A stretch of DNA of 64,000 nt from Styela clava (GCF_964204865.1 NC_135264.1:7160001-7224000); one strand, 5' to 3'. Counted from the first letter of the stretch, positions 33,451-44,215 are shown. Notes: generated by a model not told the origin, from the letters alone. Numbers and translations: made by a program.

Positions 33451-33568
33451 GCCTACAACCATACCACGTTGAATGCACCCGTTATCGTTCGATCTCGGAA
33501 GTTAAGCAATGTCGGGCTCGGTTAGTACTTGCTTGGGTGACCGGCTGGGAATACCGAGTGTCGTAGGC
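33451..33568 (+). rRNA. 5S rRNA II-35, GTTATCG
   Basis: A83T. Confidence 0.88.
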
Positions 33569-33650
33569 TTTTCGTCGCCGTTTCATTCGATTTTGCTCTG
33601 TTTTCCAACAACTGCGAAATACAAATAGCCGAATAGACTACTCCTTTATC

Positions 33651-33768
33651 GCCTACAACCATACCACGTTGAATGCACCCGATCTCGTTCGATCTCGGAA
33701 GTTAAGCAATGTCGAGCTCGGTTAGTACTTGCATGGGTGACCGGCTGGGAATACCGAGTGTCGTAGGC
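33651..33768 (+). rRNA. 5S rRNA II-36
   Basis: G65A. Confidence 0.92.
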
Positions 33769-33850
33769 TTTTCGTCGCCGTTTCATTCGATTTTGCTCTG
33801 TTTTCCAACAACTGCGAAATACAAATAGCCGAATAGACTACTGTTTTATC

Positions 33851-33968
33851 GCCTACAACCATACCACGTTGAATGCACCCGATCTCGTTCGATCTCGGAA
33901 GTTAAGCAATGTCGGGCTCGGTTAGTACTTGCATGAGTGACCGGCTGGGAATACCGAGTGTCGTAGGC
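33851..33968 (+). rRNA. 5S rRNA II-37
   Basis: G86A; T5. Confidence 0.9.
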
Positions 33969-34050
33969 TTTTTGTCGCCGTTTCATTCGATTTTGCTCTG
34001 TTTTCCAACAACTGCGATATACAAATAGCCGAATAGACTACTACTTTATT

Positions 34051-34158
34051 GCCTACAACCATACCACGTTGAATGCACCCGATCTCGTAAGTTAAGCAAT
34101 GTCGGGCTCGGTTAGTACCTGCATGGGTGACCGGCTGGGAATACCGAGTGTCGTAGGC
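34051..34158 (+). rRNA. 5S rRNA II-38, 10-nt deletion
   Basis: T79C; T8. Confidence 0.7.
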
Positions 34159-34244
34159 TTTTTTTTCGTCGCCGTTCCATTCGTTTTTGCTCTGTTTTCC
34201 AACAACTGCGAAATACAAATAGCCGAATGGACTACTACTTTTTC

Positions 34245-34362
34245 GCCTACAACCATACCACGTTGAATGCACCCGATCTCGTTCGATCTCGGAAGTTAAG
34301 CAATGTCGGGCTCGGTTAGTACTTGCATGGGTGACCGGTTGGGAATACCGAGTGTCGTAGGC
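34245..34362 (+). rRNA. 5S rRNA II-39
   Basis: C95T. Confidence 0.93.
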
Positions 34363-34444
34363 TTTTCGTCGCCGTTTCATTCGATTTTGCTCTGTTTTCC
34401 AACAACTGCGAAATACAAATAGCCGAATAGACTACTACTTTATC

Positions 34445-34562
34445 GCCTACAACCATACCACGTTGGATGCACCCGATCTCGTTCGATCTCGGAAGTTAAG
34501 CAATGTCGGGCTCGGTTAGTACTTGCATGGGTGACCGGCTGGGAATACCGAGTGTCGTAGGC
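34445..34562 (+). rRNA. 5S rRNA II-40
   Basis: A22G. Confidence 0.93.
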
Positions 34563-34644
34563 TTTTCGTCGCCGTTTCATTCGATTTTGCTCTGTTTTCC
34601 AACAACTGCGAAATACAAATAACCGAATAGACTACTACTTTATC

Positions 34645-34762
34645 GCCTACAACCATACCACGTTGAATGCACCCGTTATCGTTCGATCTCGGAAGTTAAG
34701 CAATGTCGGGCTCGGTTAGTACTTGCTTGGGTGACCGGCTGGGAATACCGAGTGTCGTAGGC
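34645..34762 (+). rRNA. 5S rRNA II-41, GTTATCG
   Basis: A83T. Confidence 0.88.
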
Positions 34763-34844
34763 TTTTCGTCGCCGTTTCATTCGATTTTGCTCTGTTTTCC
34801 AACAACTGCGAAATACAAATAGCCGAATAGACTACTCCTTTATC

Positions 34845-34962
34845 GCCTACAACCATACCACGTTGAATGCACCCGATCTCGTTCGATCTCGGAAGTTAAG
34901 CAATGTCGAGCTCGGTTAGTACTTGCATGGGTGACCGGCTGGGAATACCGAGTGTCGTAGGC
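34845..34962 (+). rRNA. 5S rRNA II-42
   Basis: G65A. Confidence 0.92.
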
Positions 34963-35044
34963 TTTTCGTCGCCGTTTCATTCGATTTTGCTCTGTTTTCC
35001 AACAACTGCGAAATACAAATAGCCGAATAGACTACTGTTTTATC

Positions 35045-35162
35045 GCCTACAACCATACCACGTTGAATGCACCCGATCTCGTTCGATCTCGGAAGTTAAG
35101 CAATGTCGGGCTCGGTTAGTACTTGCATGAGTGACCGGCTGGGAATACCGAGGGTCGTAGGC
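35045..35162 (+). rRNA. 5S rRNA II-43
   Basis: G86A, T109G; T5. Confidence 0.9.
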
Positions 35163-35244
35163 TTTTTGTCGCCGTTTCATTCGATTTTGCTCTGTTTTCC
35201 AACAACTGCGATATACAAATAGCCGAATAGACTACTACTTTATT

Positions 35245-35352
35245 GCCTAGAACCATACCACGTTGAATGCACCCGATCTCGTAAGTTAAGCAATGTCGGG
35301 CTCGGTTAGTACCTGCATGGGTGACCGGCTGGGAATACCGAGTGTCGTAGGC
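35245..35352 (+). rRNA. 5S rRNA II-44, 10-nt deletion
   Basis: 5' end GCCTAG; T79C; T8. Confidence 0.68.
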
Positions 35353-35438
35353 TTTTTTTTCGTCGCCGTTCCATTCGTTTTTGCTCTGTTTTCCAACAAC
35401 TGCGAAATACAAATAGCCGAATGGACTACTACTTTTTC

Positions 35439-35556
35439 GCCTACAACCATACCACGTTGAATGCACCCGATCTCGTTCGATCTCGGAAGTTAAGCAATGT
35501 CGGGCTCGGTTAGTACTTGCATGGGTGACCGGCTGGGAATACCGAGTGTCGTAGGC
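35439..35556 (+). rRNA. 5S rRNA II-45
   Basis: Consensus. Confidence 0.95.
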
Positions 35557-35638
35557 TTTTCGTCGCCGTTTCATTCGATTTTGCTCTGTTTTCCAACAAC
35601 TGCGAAATACAAATAGCCGAATAGACTACTACTTTATC

Positions 35639-35746
35639 GCCTACAACCATTCCACGTTGAATGCACCCAATCTCGGAAGTTAAGCAATGTCGGGCTCGGT
35701 TAGTACTTGCATGGGTGACCGGCTGGGAATACCGAGTGTCGTAGGC
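35639..35746 (+). rRNA. 5S rRNA II-46, 10-nt deletion
   Basis: A13T, G31A: the II-9 type, here replacing the A22G monomer of HOR C. Confidence 0.72.
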
Positions 35747-35828
35747 TTTTCGTCGCCGTTTCATTCGATTTTGCTCTGTTTTCCAACAACTGCGAAATAC
35801 AAATAACCGAATAGACTACTACTTTATC

Positions 35829-35946
35829 GCCTACAACCATACCACGTTGAATGCACCCGTTATCGTTCGATCTCGGAAGTTAAGCAATGTCGGGCTCGGT
35901 TAGTACTTGCTTGGGTGACCGGCTGGGAATACCGAGTGTCGTAGGC
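35829..35946 (+). rRNA. 5S rRNA II-47, GTTATCG
   Basis: A83T. Confidence 0.88.
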
Positions 35947-36028
35947 TTTTCGTCGCCGTTTCATTCGATTTTGCTCTGTTTTCCAACAACTGCGAAACAC
36001 AAATAGCCGAATAGACTACTCCTTTATC

Positions 36029-36146
36029 GCCTACAACCATACCACGTTGAATGCACCCGATCTCGTTCGATCTCGGAAGTTAAGCAATGTCGAGCTCGGT
36101 TAGTACTTGCATGGGTGACCGGCTGGGAATACCGAGTGTCGTAGGC
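36029..36146 (+). rRNA. 5S rRNA II-48
   Basis: G65A; upstream box changed to ACACAAATAG. Confidence 0.92.
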
Positions 36147-36228
36147 TTTTCGTCGCCGTTTCATTCGATTTTGCTCTGTTTTCCAACAACTGCGAAATAC
36201 AAATAGCCGAATAGACTACTGTTTTATC

Positions 36229-36346
36229 GCCTACAACCATACCACGTTGAATGCACCCGATCTCGTTCGATCTCGGAAGTTAAGCAATGTCGGGCTCGGT
36301 TAGTACTTGCATGAGTGACCGGCTGGGAATACCGAGTGTCGTAGGC
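36229..36346 (+). rRNA. 5S rRNA II-49
   Basis: G86A; T5. Confidence 0.9.
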
Positions 36347-36428
36347 TTTTTGTCGCCGTTTCATTCGATTTTGCTCTGTTTTCCAACAACTGCGATATAC
36401 AAATAGCCGAATAGACTACTACTTTATT

Positions 36429-36536
36429 GCCTACAACCATACCACGTTGAATGCACCCGATCTCGTAAGTTAAGCAATGTCGGGCTCGGTTAGTACCTGC
36501 ATGGGTGACCGGCTGGGAATACCGAGTGTCGTAGGC
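36429..36536 (+). rRNA. 5S rRNA II-50, 10-nt deletion
   Basis: T79C; T8. Confidence 0.7.
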
Positions 36537-36622
36537 TTTTTTTTCGTCGCCGTTCCATTCGTTTTTGCTCTGTTTTCCAACAACTGCGAAATACAAATAG
36601 CCGAATGGACTACTACTTTTTC

Positions 36623-36740
36623 GCCTACAACCATACCACGTTGAATGCACCCGATCTCGTTCGATCTCGGAAGTTAAGCAATGTCGGGCTCGGTTAGTAC
36701 TTGCATGGGTGACCGGCTGGGAATACCGAGTGTCGTAGGC
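36623..36740 (+). rRNA. 5S rRNA II-51
   Basis: Consensus. Confidence 0.95.
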
Positions 36741-36822
36741 TTTTCGTCGCCGTTTCATTCGATTTTGCTCTGTTTTCCAACAACTGCGAAATACAAATAG
36801 CCGAATAGACTACTACTTTATC

Positions 36823-36940
36823 GCCTACAACCATACCACGTTGGATGCACCCGATCTCGTTCGATCTCGGAAGTTAAGCAATGTCGGGCTCGGTTAGTAC
36901 TTGCATGGGTGACCGGCTGGGAATACCGAGTGTCGTAGGC
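36823..36940 (+). rRNA. 5S rRNA II-52
   Basis: A22G. Confidence 0.93.
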
Positions 36941-37022
36941 TTTTCGTCGCCGTTTCATTCGATTTTGCTCTGTTTTCCAACAACTGCGAAATACAAATAA
37001 CCGAATAGACTACTACTTTATC

Positions 37023-37140
37023 GCCTACAACCATACCACGTTGAATGCACCCGTTATCGTTCGATCTCGGAAGTTAAGCAATGTCGGGCTCGGTTAGTAC
37101 TTGCTTGGGTGACCGGCTGGGAATACCGAGTGTCGTAGGC
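37023..37140 (+). rRNA. 5S rRNA II-53, GTTATCG
   Basis: A83T. Confidence 0.88.
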
Positions 37141-37222
37141 TTTTCGTCGCCGTTTCATTCGATTTTGCTCTGTTTTCCAACAACTGCGAAATACAAATAG
37201 CCGAATAGACTACTCCTTTATC

Positions 37223-37340
37223 GCCTACAACCATACCACGTTGAATGCACCCGATCTCGTTCGATCTCGGGAGTTAAGCAATGTCGAGCTCGGTTAGTAC
37301 TTGCATGGGTGACCGGCTGGGAATACCGAGTGTCGTAGGC
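37223..37340 (+). rRNA. 5S rRNA II-54
   Basis: A49G, G65A. Confidence 0.9.
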
Positions 37341-37422
37341 TTTTCGTCGCCGTTTCATTCGATTTTGCTCTGTTTTCCAACAAATGCGAAATACAAATAG
37401 CCGAATAGACTACTGTTTTATC

Positions 37423-37540
37423 GCCTACAACCATACCACGTTGAATGCACCCGATCTCGTTCGATCTCGGAAGTTAAGCAATGTCGGGCTCGGTTAGTAC
37501 TTGCATGAGTGACCGGCTGGGAATACCGAGTGTCGTAGGC
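37423..37540 (+). rRNA. 5S rRNA II-55
   Basis: G86A; T5. Confidence 0.9.
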
Positions 37541-37622
37541 TTTTTGTCGCCGTTTCATTCGATTTTGCTCTGTTTTCCAACAACTGCGATATACAAATAG
37601 CCGAATAGACTACTACTTTATT

Positions 37623-37730
37623 GCCTACAACCATACCACGTTGAATGCACCCGATCTCGTAAGTTAAGCAATGTCGGGCTCGGTTAGTACCTGCATGGGT
37701 GACCGGCTGGGAATACCGAGTGTCGTAGGC
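37623..37730 (+). rRNA. 5S rRNA II-56, 10-nt deletion
   Basis: T79C; T8. Confidence 0.7.
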
Positions 37731-37816
37731 TTTTTTTTCGTCGCCGTTCCATTCGTTTTTGCTCTGTTTTCCAACAACTGCGAAATACAAATAGCCGAAT
37801 GGACTACTATTTTTTC

Positions 37817-37934
37817 GCCTACAACCATACCACGTTGAATGCACCCGATCTCGTTCGATCTCGGAAGTTAAGCAATGTCGGGCTCGGTTAGTACTTGCAT
37901 GGGTGACCGGCTGGGAATACCGAGTGTCGTAGGC
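37817..37934 (+). rRNA. 5S rRNA II-57
   Basis: Consensus. Confidence 0.95.
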
Positions 37935-38016
37935 TTTTCGTCGCCGTTTCATTCGATTTTGCTCTGTTTTCCAACAACTGCGAAATACAAATAGCCGAAT
38001 AGACTACTACTTTATC

Positions 38017-38134
38017 GCCTACAACCATACCACGTTGGATGCACCCGATCTCGTTCGATCTCGGAAGTTAAGCAATGTCGGGCTCGGTTAGTACTTGCTT
38101 GGGTGACCGGCTGGGAATACCGAGTGTCGTAGGC
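38017..38134 (+). rRNA. 5S rRNA II-58
   Basis: A22G with A83T: combines markers of HOR C monomers 6 and 1, so a crossover copy. Confidence 0.9.
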
Positions 38135-38216
38135 TTTTCGTCGCCGTTTCATTCGATTTTGCTCTGTTTTCTAACAATTGCAAAATACAAATAGCCGAAT
38201 AGACTACTACTTTATC

Positions 38217-38333
38217 GCCTACAACCATACCACGTTGAATGCACCCGATCTCGTCGATCTCGGAAGTTAAGAAATGTCGGGTTCGGTTAGTACTTGCGTG
38301 GGTGACCGGCTGGGAATACCGAGTGTCGTAAGC
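38217..38333 (+). rRNA. 5S rRNA II-59, 1-nt deletion class
   Basis: C57A, C67T, A83G; GTAAGC. Confidence 0.8.
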
Positions 38334-38415
38334 TTTTCGTCGTCGTTTCATTCGATTTTGCTGTATTTTCTAACAACTGCGAAATACAAATAGCCGAATA
38401 GACTACTACTTTATC

Positions 38416-38533
38416 GCCTACAACCATACCACGTTGAATGCACCCTATCTTGTTCGATCTCGGAAGTTAAGCAATGTCGGGCTTGGTTAGTACTTGCATG
38501 GGTGACCGGCTGGGAATACCGAGTGTCGTAGGC
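38416..38533 (+). rRNA. 5S rRNA II-60
   Basis: G31T, C36T, C69T; T5. Confidence 0.88.
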
Positions 38534-38615
38534 TTTTTGTCGTCGTTTCATTCGATTTTGCTCTGTTTTCTAACAACTGCGAAATACAAATAGCCGAATA
38601 GACTACTACTTTATC

Positions 38616-38733
38616 GCCTACAACCATACCACGGTGAATGCACCCGATCTCGTTCGATCTCGGAAGTTGAGCAATGTCGGGCTCGGTTAGTACTTGCATG
38701 GGTGACCGGCTGGGAATACCGAGTGTCGTAGGC
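38616..38733 (+). rRNA. 5S rRNA II-61
   Basis: T19G, A54G (box A). Confidence 0.88.
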
Positions 38734-38815
38734 TTTTCGTCGCCGTTTCATCCGATTTTGCTCTGTTTTCTAACAACTGCGAAATACAAATAGCCGAATA
38801 GACTACTACTTTATT

Positions 38816-38933
38816 GCCTACAACCATACCACGTTGAATGCACCCGATCTCGTTCGATCTCTGAAGTTAAGCAATGTCGGGCTCGGTTAGTACTTGCATG
38901 GGTGACCGGCTGGGAATACCGAGTGTCGTAGGC
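38816..38933 (+). rRNA. 5S rRNA II-62
   Basis: G47T; T8. Confidence 0.9.
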
Positions 38934-39019
38934 TTTTTTTTCGTCGCCGTTCCATTCGTTTTTTCTCTGTTTTCTAACAACTGCAAAATACAAATAGCAG
39001 AACAGACTACTACTTTATC

Positions 39020-39137
39020 GACTACAACCATACCACGTTGAATGCACCCGATCTCGTTCGATCTCGGAAGTTAAGCAATGTTGGGCTCGGTTAGTACTTG
39101 CATGGGTGACCGGCTGGGAATACCGAGTGTCGTAGGC
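39020..39137 (+). rRNA. 5S rRNA II-63, GACTAC
   Basis: C2A, C63T; terminator TTTTCTTTCG. Confidence 0.87.
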
Positions 39138-39223
39138 TTTTCTTTCGTCGCCGTTCCATTCGTTTTTTCTCTGTTTTTTAACAACTGCAAAATACAAATA
39201 GCAGAACAGACTACTACTTTATC

Positions 39224-39341
39224 GACTACAACCATACCACGTTGAATGCACCCGATCTCGTTCGATCTCGGAAGTTGAGCAATGTCGGGCTCGGTTAGTA
39301 CTTGCATGGGTGACCGGCTGGGAATACCGAGTGTCGTAGGC
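39224..39341 (+). rRNA. 5S rRNA II-64, GACTAC
   Basis: C2A, A54G. Confidence 0.87.
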
Positions 39342-39423
39342 TTTTCGTCGCCGCTTCAATCGATTTTGCTCTGTTTTCCAACAACTGCGAAATACAAATA
39401 GCCGAATAGACTACTACTTTATC

Positions 39424-39541
39424 GCCTACAACCATACCACGGTGAATGCACCCGATCTCGTTCGATCTCGGAAGTTAAGCAATGTCGGGCTCGGTTAGTA
39501 CTTGCATGGGTGACCGGCTGGGAATACCGAGTGTCGTAGGC
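39424..39541 (+). rRNA. 5S rRNA II-65
   Basis: T19G; spacer starts TTTTCCACGCC. Confidence 0.92.
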
Positions 39542-39623
39542 TTTTCCACGCCGTTTCATTCGATTTTGCTCTGTTTTCCAACAACTGCGAAATACAAATA
39601 GCCGAATAGACTACTGCTTTATC

Positions 39624-39741
39624 GCCTACAACCATACCACGTTGAATGCACCCGATCTCGTTCGATCTCGGAAGTTAAGCAATGTCGGGCTCGGTTAGTA
39701 CTTGCATGGGTGACCGGCTGGGAATACCGAGTGTCGTAGGC
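39624..39741 (+). rRNA. 5S rRNA II-66
   Basis: Consensus; trimer monomer 1. Confidence 0.95.
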
Positions 39742-39823
39742 TTTTCGTCGCCGTTTCATTCGATTTTGCTCTGTTTTCCAACAACTACGATATACAAATA
39801 GCCGAATAGACTACTACTTTATC

Positions 39824-39931
39824 GCCTACAACCATACCACGTTGAATGCACCCGATCTCGTAAGTTAAGCAATGTCGGGCTCGGTTAGTACTTGCATGGG
39901 TGACCGGCTGGGAATACCGAGTGTCGTAGGC
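39824..39931 (+). rRNA. 5S rRNA II-67, 10-nt deletion
   Basis: GATCTCGTAAG; T79 unchanged; T8. Confidence 0.72.
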
Positions 39932-40017
39932 TTTTTTTTCGTCGCCGTTCCATTCGTTTTTGCTCTGTTTTCCAACAACTGCGAAATACAAATAGCCGAA
40001 TAGACTACTACTTTATC

Positions 40018-40135
40018 GCCTACAACCATACCACGTTGAATGCACCCGATCTCGTTCGATCTCGGAAGTTAAGCAATGTCGGGCTCGGTTAGTACTTGCA
40101 TGGGTGACCGGCTGGGAATACCGAGTGTCGTAGGC
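40018..40135 (+). rRNA. 5S rRNA II-68
   Basis: Consensus. Confidence 0.95.
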
Positions 40136-40217
40136 TTTTCGTCGCCGTTTCATTCGATTTTGCTCTGTTTTCCAACAACTGCGAAATACAAATAGCCGAA
40201 TAGACTACTGCTTTATC

Positions 40218-40335
40218 GCCTACAACCATACCACGTTGAATGCACCCGATCTCGTTCGATCTCGGAAGTTAAGCAATGTCGGGCTCGGTTAGTACTTGCA
40301 TGGGTGACCGGCTGGGAATACCGAGTGTCGTAGGC
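40218..40335 (+). rRNA. 5S rRNA II-69
   Basis: Consensus; T5. Confidence 0.95.
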
Positions 40336-40417
40336 TTTTTGTCGCCGTTTCATTCGATTTTGCTCTGTTTTCCAACAACTACGATATACAAATAGCCGAA
40401 TAGACTACTACTTTATC

Positions 40418-40525
40418 GCCTACAACCATACCACGTTGAATGCACCCGATCTCGTAAGTTAAGCAATGTCGGGCTCGGTTAGTACTTGCATGGGTGACCG
40501 GCTGGGAATACCGAGTGTCGTATGC
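40418..40525 (+). rRNA. 5S rRNA II-70, 10-nt deletion
   Basis: 3' end GTATGC; T8. Confidence 0.7.
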
Positions 40526-40611
40526 TTTTTTTTCGTCGCCGTTCCATTCGTTTTTGCTCTGTTTTCCAACAACTGCGAAATACAAATAGCCGAATAGACT
40601 ACTACTTTATC

Positions 40612-40729
40612 GCCTACAACCATACCACGTTGAATGCACCCGATCTCGTTCGATCTCGGAAGTTAAGCAATGTCGGGCTCGGTTAGTACTTTCATGGGTG
40701 ACCGGCTGGGAATACCGAGTGTCGTAGGC
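40612..40729 (+). rRNA. 5S rRNA II-71
   Basis: G81T in box C. Confidence 0.92.
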
Positions 40730-40811
40730 TTTTCGTCGCCCTTTCATTCGATTTTGCTCTGTTTTCCAACAACTGCGAAATACAAATAGCCGAATAGACT
40801 ACTACTTTATC

Positions 40812-40929
40812 GCCTACAACCATACCACGTTGAATGCACCCGATCTCGTTCGATCTCGGAAGTTAAGCAATGTCGGGCTCGGTTAGTACTTGCTTGGGTG
40901 ACCGGCTGGGAATACCGAGTGCCGTAGGC
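40812..40929 (+). rRNA. 5S rRNA II-72
   Basis: A83T, T111C. Confidence 0.92.
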
Positions 40930-41011
40930 TTTTCGTCGCCGTTTCATTCGATTTTGCTCTGTTTTCTAACAATTGCGAAATACAAATAGCCGAATAGACT
41001 ACTACTTTATC

Positions 41012-41128
41012 GCCTACAACCATACCACCTTGAATGCACCCGATCTCGTCGATCTCGGAAGTTAAGCATAGTCGGGTTCGGTTAGTACTTGCATGGGTGA
41101 CCGGCTGGGAATACGGAGTGTCGTAAGC
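41012..41128 (+). rRNA. 5S rRNA II-73, 1-nt deletion class
   Basis: CACCTTG; box A reads GCATAGTCG; ATACGGAG; GTAAGC. Confidence 0.78.
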
Positions 41129-41210
41129 TTTTCGTCGTCGTTTCATTCGATTTTGCTGTGTTTTCTAACAACTGCGAAATACAAATAGCCGAATAGACTA
41201 CTACTTTATC

Positions 41211-41328
41211 GCCTACAACCATACCACGTTGAATGCACCCCATCTTGTTCGATCTCGGAAGTTAAGCAATGTCGGGCTTGGTTAGTACTTGCATGGGTGA
41301 TCGGCTGGGAATACCGAGTGTCGTAGGC
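41211..41328 (+). rRNA. 5S rRNA II-74
   Basis: G31C, C36T, C69T, C91T; T5. Confidence 0.88.
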
Positions 41329-41410
41329 TTTTTGTCGCCGTTTCATTCGATTTTGCTCTGTTTTCTAACAACTGCGAAATACAAATAGCCGAATAGACTA
41401 CTACTTTATC

Positions 41411-41528
41411 GCCTACAACCATACCACGGTGAATGCACCTGATCTCGTTCGATCTCGGAAGTTAAGCAATGTCGGGCTCGGTTAGTACTTGCATGTGTGA
41501 CCGGCTGGGAATACCGAGTGTCGTAGGC
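41411..41528 (+). rRNA. 5S rRNA II-75
   Basis: T19G, C30T, G86T. Confidence 0.88.
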
Positions 41529-41610
41529 TTTTCGTCGCCGTTTCATTCGATTTTGCTCTGTTTTCTAACAACTGCGAAATACAAATAGCCGAATAGACTA
41601 CTACTTTATT

Positions 41611-41728
41611 GCCTACAACCATACCACGTTGAATGCACCCGATCTCGTTCGATCTCGGAAGTTAAGCAATGTCGGGCTCGGTTAGTACTTGCATGGGTGA
41701 CCGGCTGGGAATACCGAGTGTCGTAGGC
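41611..41728 (+). rRNA. 5S rRNA II-76
   Basis: Consensus; T8. Confidence 0.95.
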
Positions 41729-41814
41729 TTTTTTTTCGTCGCCGTTCCATTCGTTTTTTCTCGGTTTTCTAACAACTGCAAAATACAAATAGCAGAACAG
41801 ACTACTACTTTATC

Positions 41815-41931
41815 GACTACAACCATACCACGTTGAATGCACCCGATCTCGTTCGATCTCGGAAGTTAAGCAATGTCGGGCTCGGTTAGTACTTGCATGG
41901 GTGACCGGTGGGAATACCGAGTGTCGTAGGC
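41815..41931 (+). rRNA. 5S rRNA II-77, GACTAC, no T-run
   Basis: C2A; 1-nt loss at 93-96 (ACCGGTGGG); followed by TCTTCG, so no T4 terminator. Confidence 0.8.
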
Positions 41932-42013
41932 TCTTCGTCGCCGCTTCATTCGATTTTGCTCTGTTTTCCAACAACTGCGAAATACAAATAGCCGAATAGA
42001 CTACTACTTTATC

Positions 42014-42131
42014 GCCTACAACCATACCACGTTGAATGCACCCGATCTCGTTCGATCTCGGAAGTTAAGCAATGTCGGGCTCGGTTAATACTTGCATGGG
42101 TGACCGGCTGGGAATACCGAGTGTCGTAGGC
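42014..42131 (+). rRNA. 5S rRNA II-78
   Basis: G75A. Confidence 0.92.
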
Positions 42132-42213
42132 TTTTCGTCGCCGTTTCATTCGATTTTGCTCTGTTTTCCAACAACTGCAAAATACAAATAGACGAATAGA
42201 CTACTACTTTATC

Positions 42214-42331
42214 GCCTACAACCATACCACGTTGAATGCACCCGATCTCGTTCGATCTCTGAAGTTAAGCAATGTCGGGCTCGGTTAGTAGTTGCATGGG
42301 TGACCGGCTGGGAATACCGAGTGTCGTAGGC
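42214..42331 (+). rRNA. 5S rRNA II-79
   Basis: G47T, C78G. Confidence 0.9.
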
Positions 42332-42413
42332 TTTTCGTCGCCGTTTTATTCGATTTTGCTCTGTTTTCCAACAACTGCGAAATACAAATAGCCGAATAGA
42401 CTACTACTTTATC

Positions 42414-42531
42414 GCCTACAACCATACCACGTTGAATGCACCCGATCTCGTTCGATCTCGGAAGTTAAGCAATGTCGGGCTCGGTTAGTACTTGCATGGG
42501 TGACCGGCTGGGAATACCGAGTGTCGTAGGC
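42414..42531 (+). rRNA. 5S rRNA II-80
   Basis: Consensus. Confidence 0.95.
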
Positions 42532-42613
42532 TTTTCGTCGCCGTTTCATTCGATTTTGCTCTGTTTTCCAACAACTGCGAAATACAAATAGCAGAATAGA
42601 CTACTACTTTATC

Positions 42614-42730
42614 GCCTACAACCATACCACGTTGAATGCACCCGATTTCGTCGATCTCGGAAGTTAAGCAATGTCGGGTTCGGTTAGTTCTTGCATGGGT
42701 GACAGGCTGGGAATACCGAGTGTCGTAAGC
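42614..42730 (+). rRNA. 5S rRNA II-81, 1-nt deletion class
   Basis: C34T, A77T, C92A; GTAAGC. Confidence 0.8.
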
Positions 42731-42812
42731 TTTTCGTCGTCGTTTCATTCGATTTTCCTGTGTTTTCTAACAACTGCGAAATACAAATAGCAGAATAGAC
42801 TACTACTTTATC

Positions 42813-42930
42813 GCCTACAACCATACCACGTTGAATGCTCCCGATCTTGTTCGATCTCGGAAGTTAAGCAATGTCGGGCTTGGTTAGTACTTGCATGGGT
42901 GACCGGCTGGGAATACCGAGTGTCGTAGGC
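42813..42930 (+). rRNA. 5S rRNA II-82
   Basis: A27T, C36T, C69T. Confidence 0.9.
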
Positions 42931-43012
42931 TTTTCGTCGCCGTTTCATTCGATTTTGCTCTGTTTTCTAACAACTGCGAAATACAAATAGCCGAATAGAC
43001 TACTACTTTATC

Positions 43013-43130
43013 GCCTACAACCATACCACGGTGAATGCACCCGATCTCGTTCGATCTCGGAAGTTAAGCAATGTCGGGCTCGGTTAGTACTTGCATGGGT
43101 GACCGGCTGGGAATACCGAGTGTCGTAGGC
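43013..43130 (+). rRNA. 5S rRNA II-83
   Basis: T19G. Confidence 0.93.
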
Positions 43131-43212
43131 TTTTCGTCGCCGTTTCATTCGATTTTGCTCTGTTTTCCAACAACTGCGAAATACAAATAGCCGAATAGAC
43201 TACTACTTTATT

Positions 43213-43330
43213 GCCTACAACCATACCACGTTGAATGCACCCGATCTCGTTCGATCCCGGAAGTTAAGCAATGTCGGGCTCGGTTAGTACTTGCATGGGT
43301 GACCGGCTGGGAATACCGAGTGTCGTAGGC
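43213..43330 (+). rRNA. 5S rRNA II-84
   Basis: T45C; T8. Confidence 0.93.
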
Positions 43331-43416
43331 TTTTTTTTCGTCGCCGTTCCATTCGTTTTTTCTCTGTTTTCTAACAACTGCAAAATACAAATAGCAGAAC
43401 AGGCTACTACTTTATC

Positions 43417-43534
43417 GACTACAACCATACCACGTTGAATGCACCCGATCTCGTTCGATCTCGGAAGTTAAGCAATGTCGGGCTCGGTTAGTACTCGCAT
43501 GGGTGACCGGCTGGGAATACCGAGTGTCGTAGGC
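43417..43534 (+). rRNA. 5S rRNA II-85, GACTAC
   Basis: C2A, T80C. Confidence 0.88.
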
Positions 43535-43616
43535 TTTTCGTCGCCTCTTCATTCGATTTTGCTCTGTTTTCCAACAACTGCAAAATACAAATAGCCGAAT
43601 AGACTACTACTTTATC

Positions 43617-43734
43617 GCCTACAACCATACCACGTTGAATGCACCCGATCTCGTTCGATCTCGGAAGTTAAGCAATGTCGGGCTCGGTTAGTACTTGCAT
43701 GGGTGACCGGCTGGGCATACCGAGTGTCGTAGGC
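43617..43734 (+). rRNA. 5S rRNA II-86
   Basis: A100C. Confidence 0.93.
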
Positions 43735-43816
43735 TTTTCGTCGCCGTTTCATTCGATTTTGCTCTGTTTTCCAACAACTGCGAAATACAAATAGCCGAAT
43801 AGACTACTACTTTATC

Positions 43817-43934
43817 GCCTACAACCATACCACGTTGAATGCACCCGATCTCGTTCGATCTCGGAAGTTAAGCAATGTCGGGCTCGGTTAGTACTTGCAT
43901 GGGTGACCGGCTGGGAATACCGAGTGTCGTAGGC
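43817..43934 (+). rRNA. 5S rRNA II-87
   Basis: Consensus. Confidence 0.95.
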
Positions 43935-44016
43935 TTTTCGTCGCCGTTTCATTCGATTTTGCTCTGTTTTCCAACAACTGCGAAATACAAATAGCAGAAT
44001 AGACTACTACTTTATC

Positions 44017-44133
44017 GCCTACAACCATACCACGTTGAATGCACCCGATCCCGTCGATCTCGGAAGTTAAGCAATGTCGGGTTCGGTTAGTACTTGCATG
44101 GGTGACAGGCTGGGAATACCGAGTGTCGTAAGC
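44017..44133 (+). rRNA. 5S rRNA II-88, 1-nt deletion class
   Basis: GATCCCGTCG; C92A; GTAAGC. Confidence 0.8.
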
Positions 44134-44215
44134 TTTTCGTCGTCGTTTCATTCGATTTTCCTGTGTTTTCTAACAACTGCGAAATACAAATAGCAGAATA
44201 GACTACTACTTTATC

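Larger units (their letters stand above)
31253..34848 (+). repeat. higher-order repeat B, offset 1,798 bp (9 monomers)
   Basis: Genes II-24 to II-31 are repeated as II-33 to II-40, including the T3 terminator, AATCTCG and GTTATCG markers. Confidence 0.85.
31653..38216 (+). repeat. higher-order repeat C, 6-monomer units
   Basis: Hexamer marker order: GTTATCG/TTGCTTGG; GTCGAGC; GCATGAGT with T5; 10-nt deletion with long T; consensus; GTTGGATG. Units: 31,653-32,846, 33,451-34,644, 34,645-35,828 (last monomer replaced by a CCATTCC 10-nt-deletion copy), 35,829-37,022, 37,023-38,216. Length 1,194 bp (1,184 in the third). Confidence 0.88.
39624..40811 (+). repeat. 3-monomer tandem duplication, 594 bp
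   Basis: 39,624-40,217 and 40,218-40,811: consensus, 10-nt deletion (GATCTCGTAAG) with T8, consensus. The spacer change CAACTACGATATAC is shared. Confidence 0.8.
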
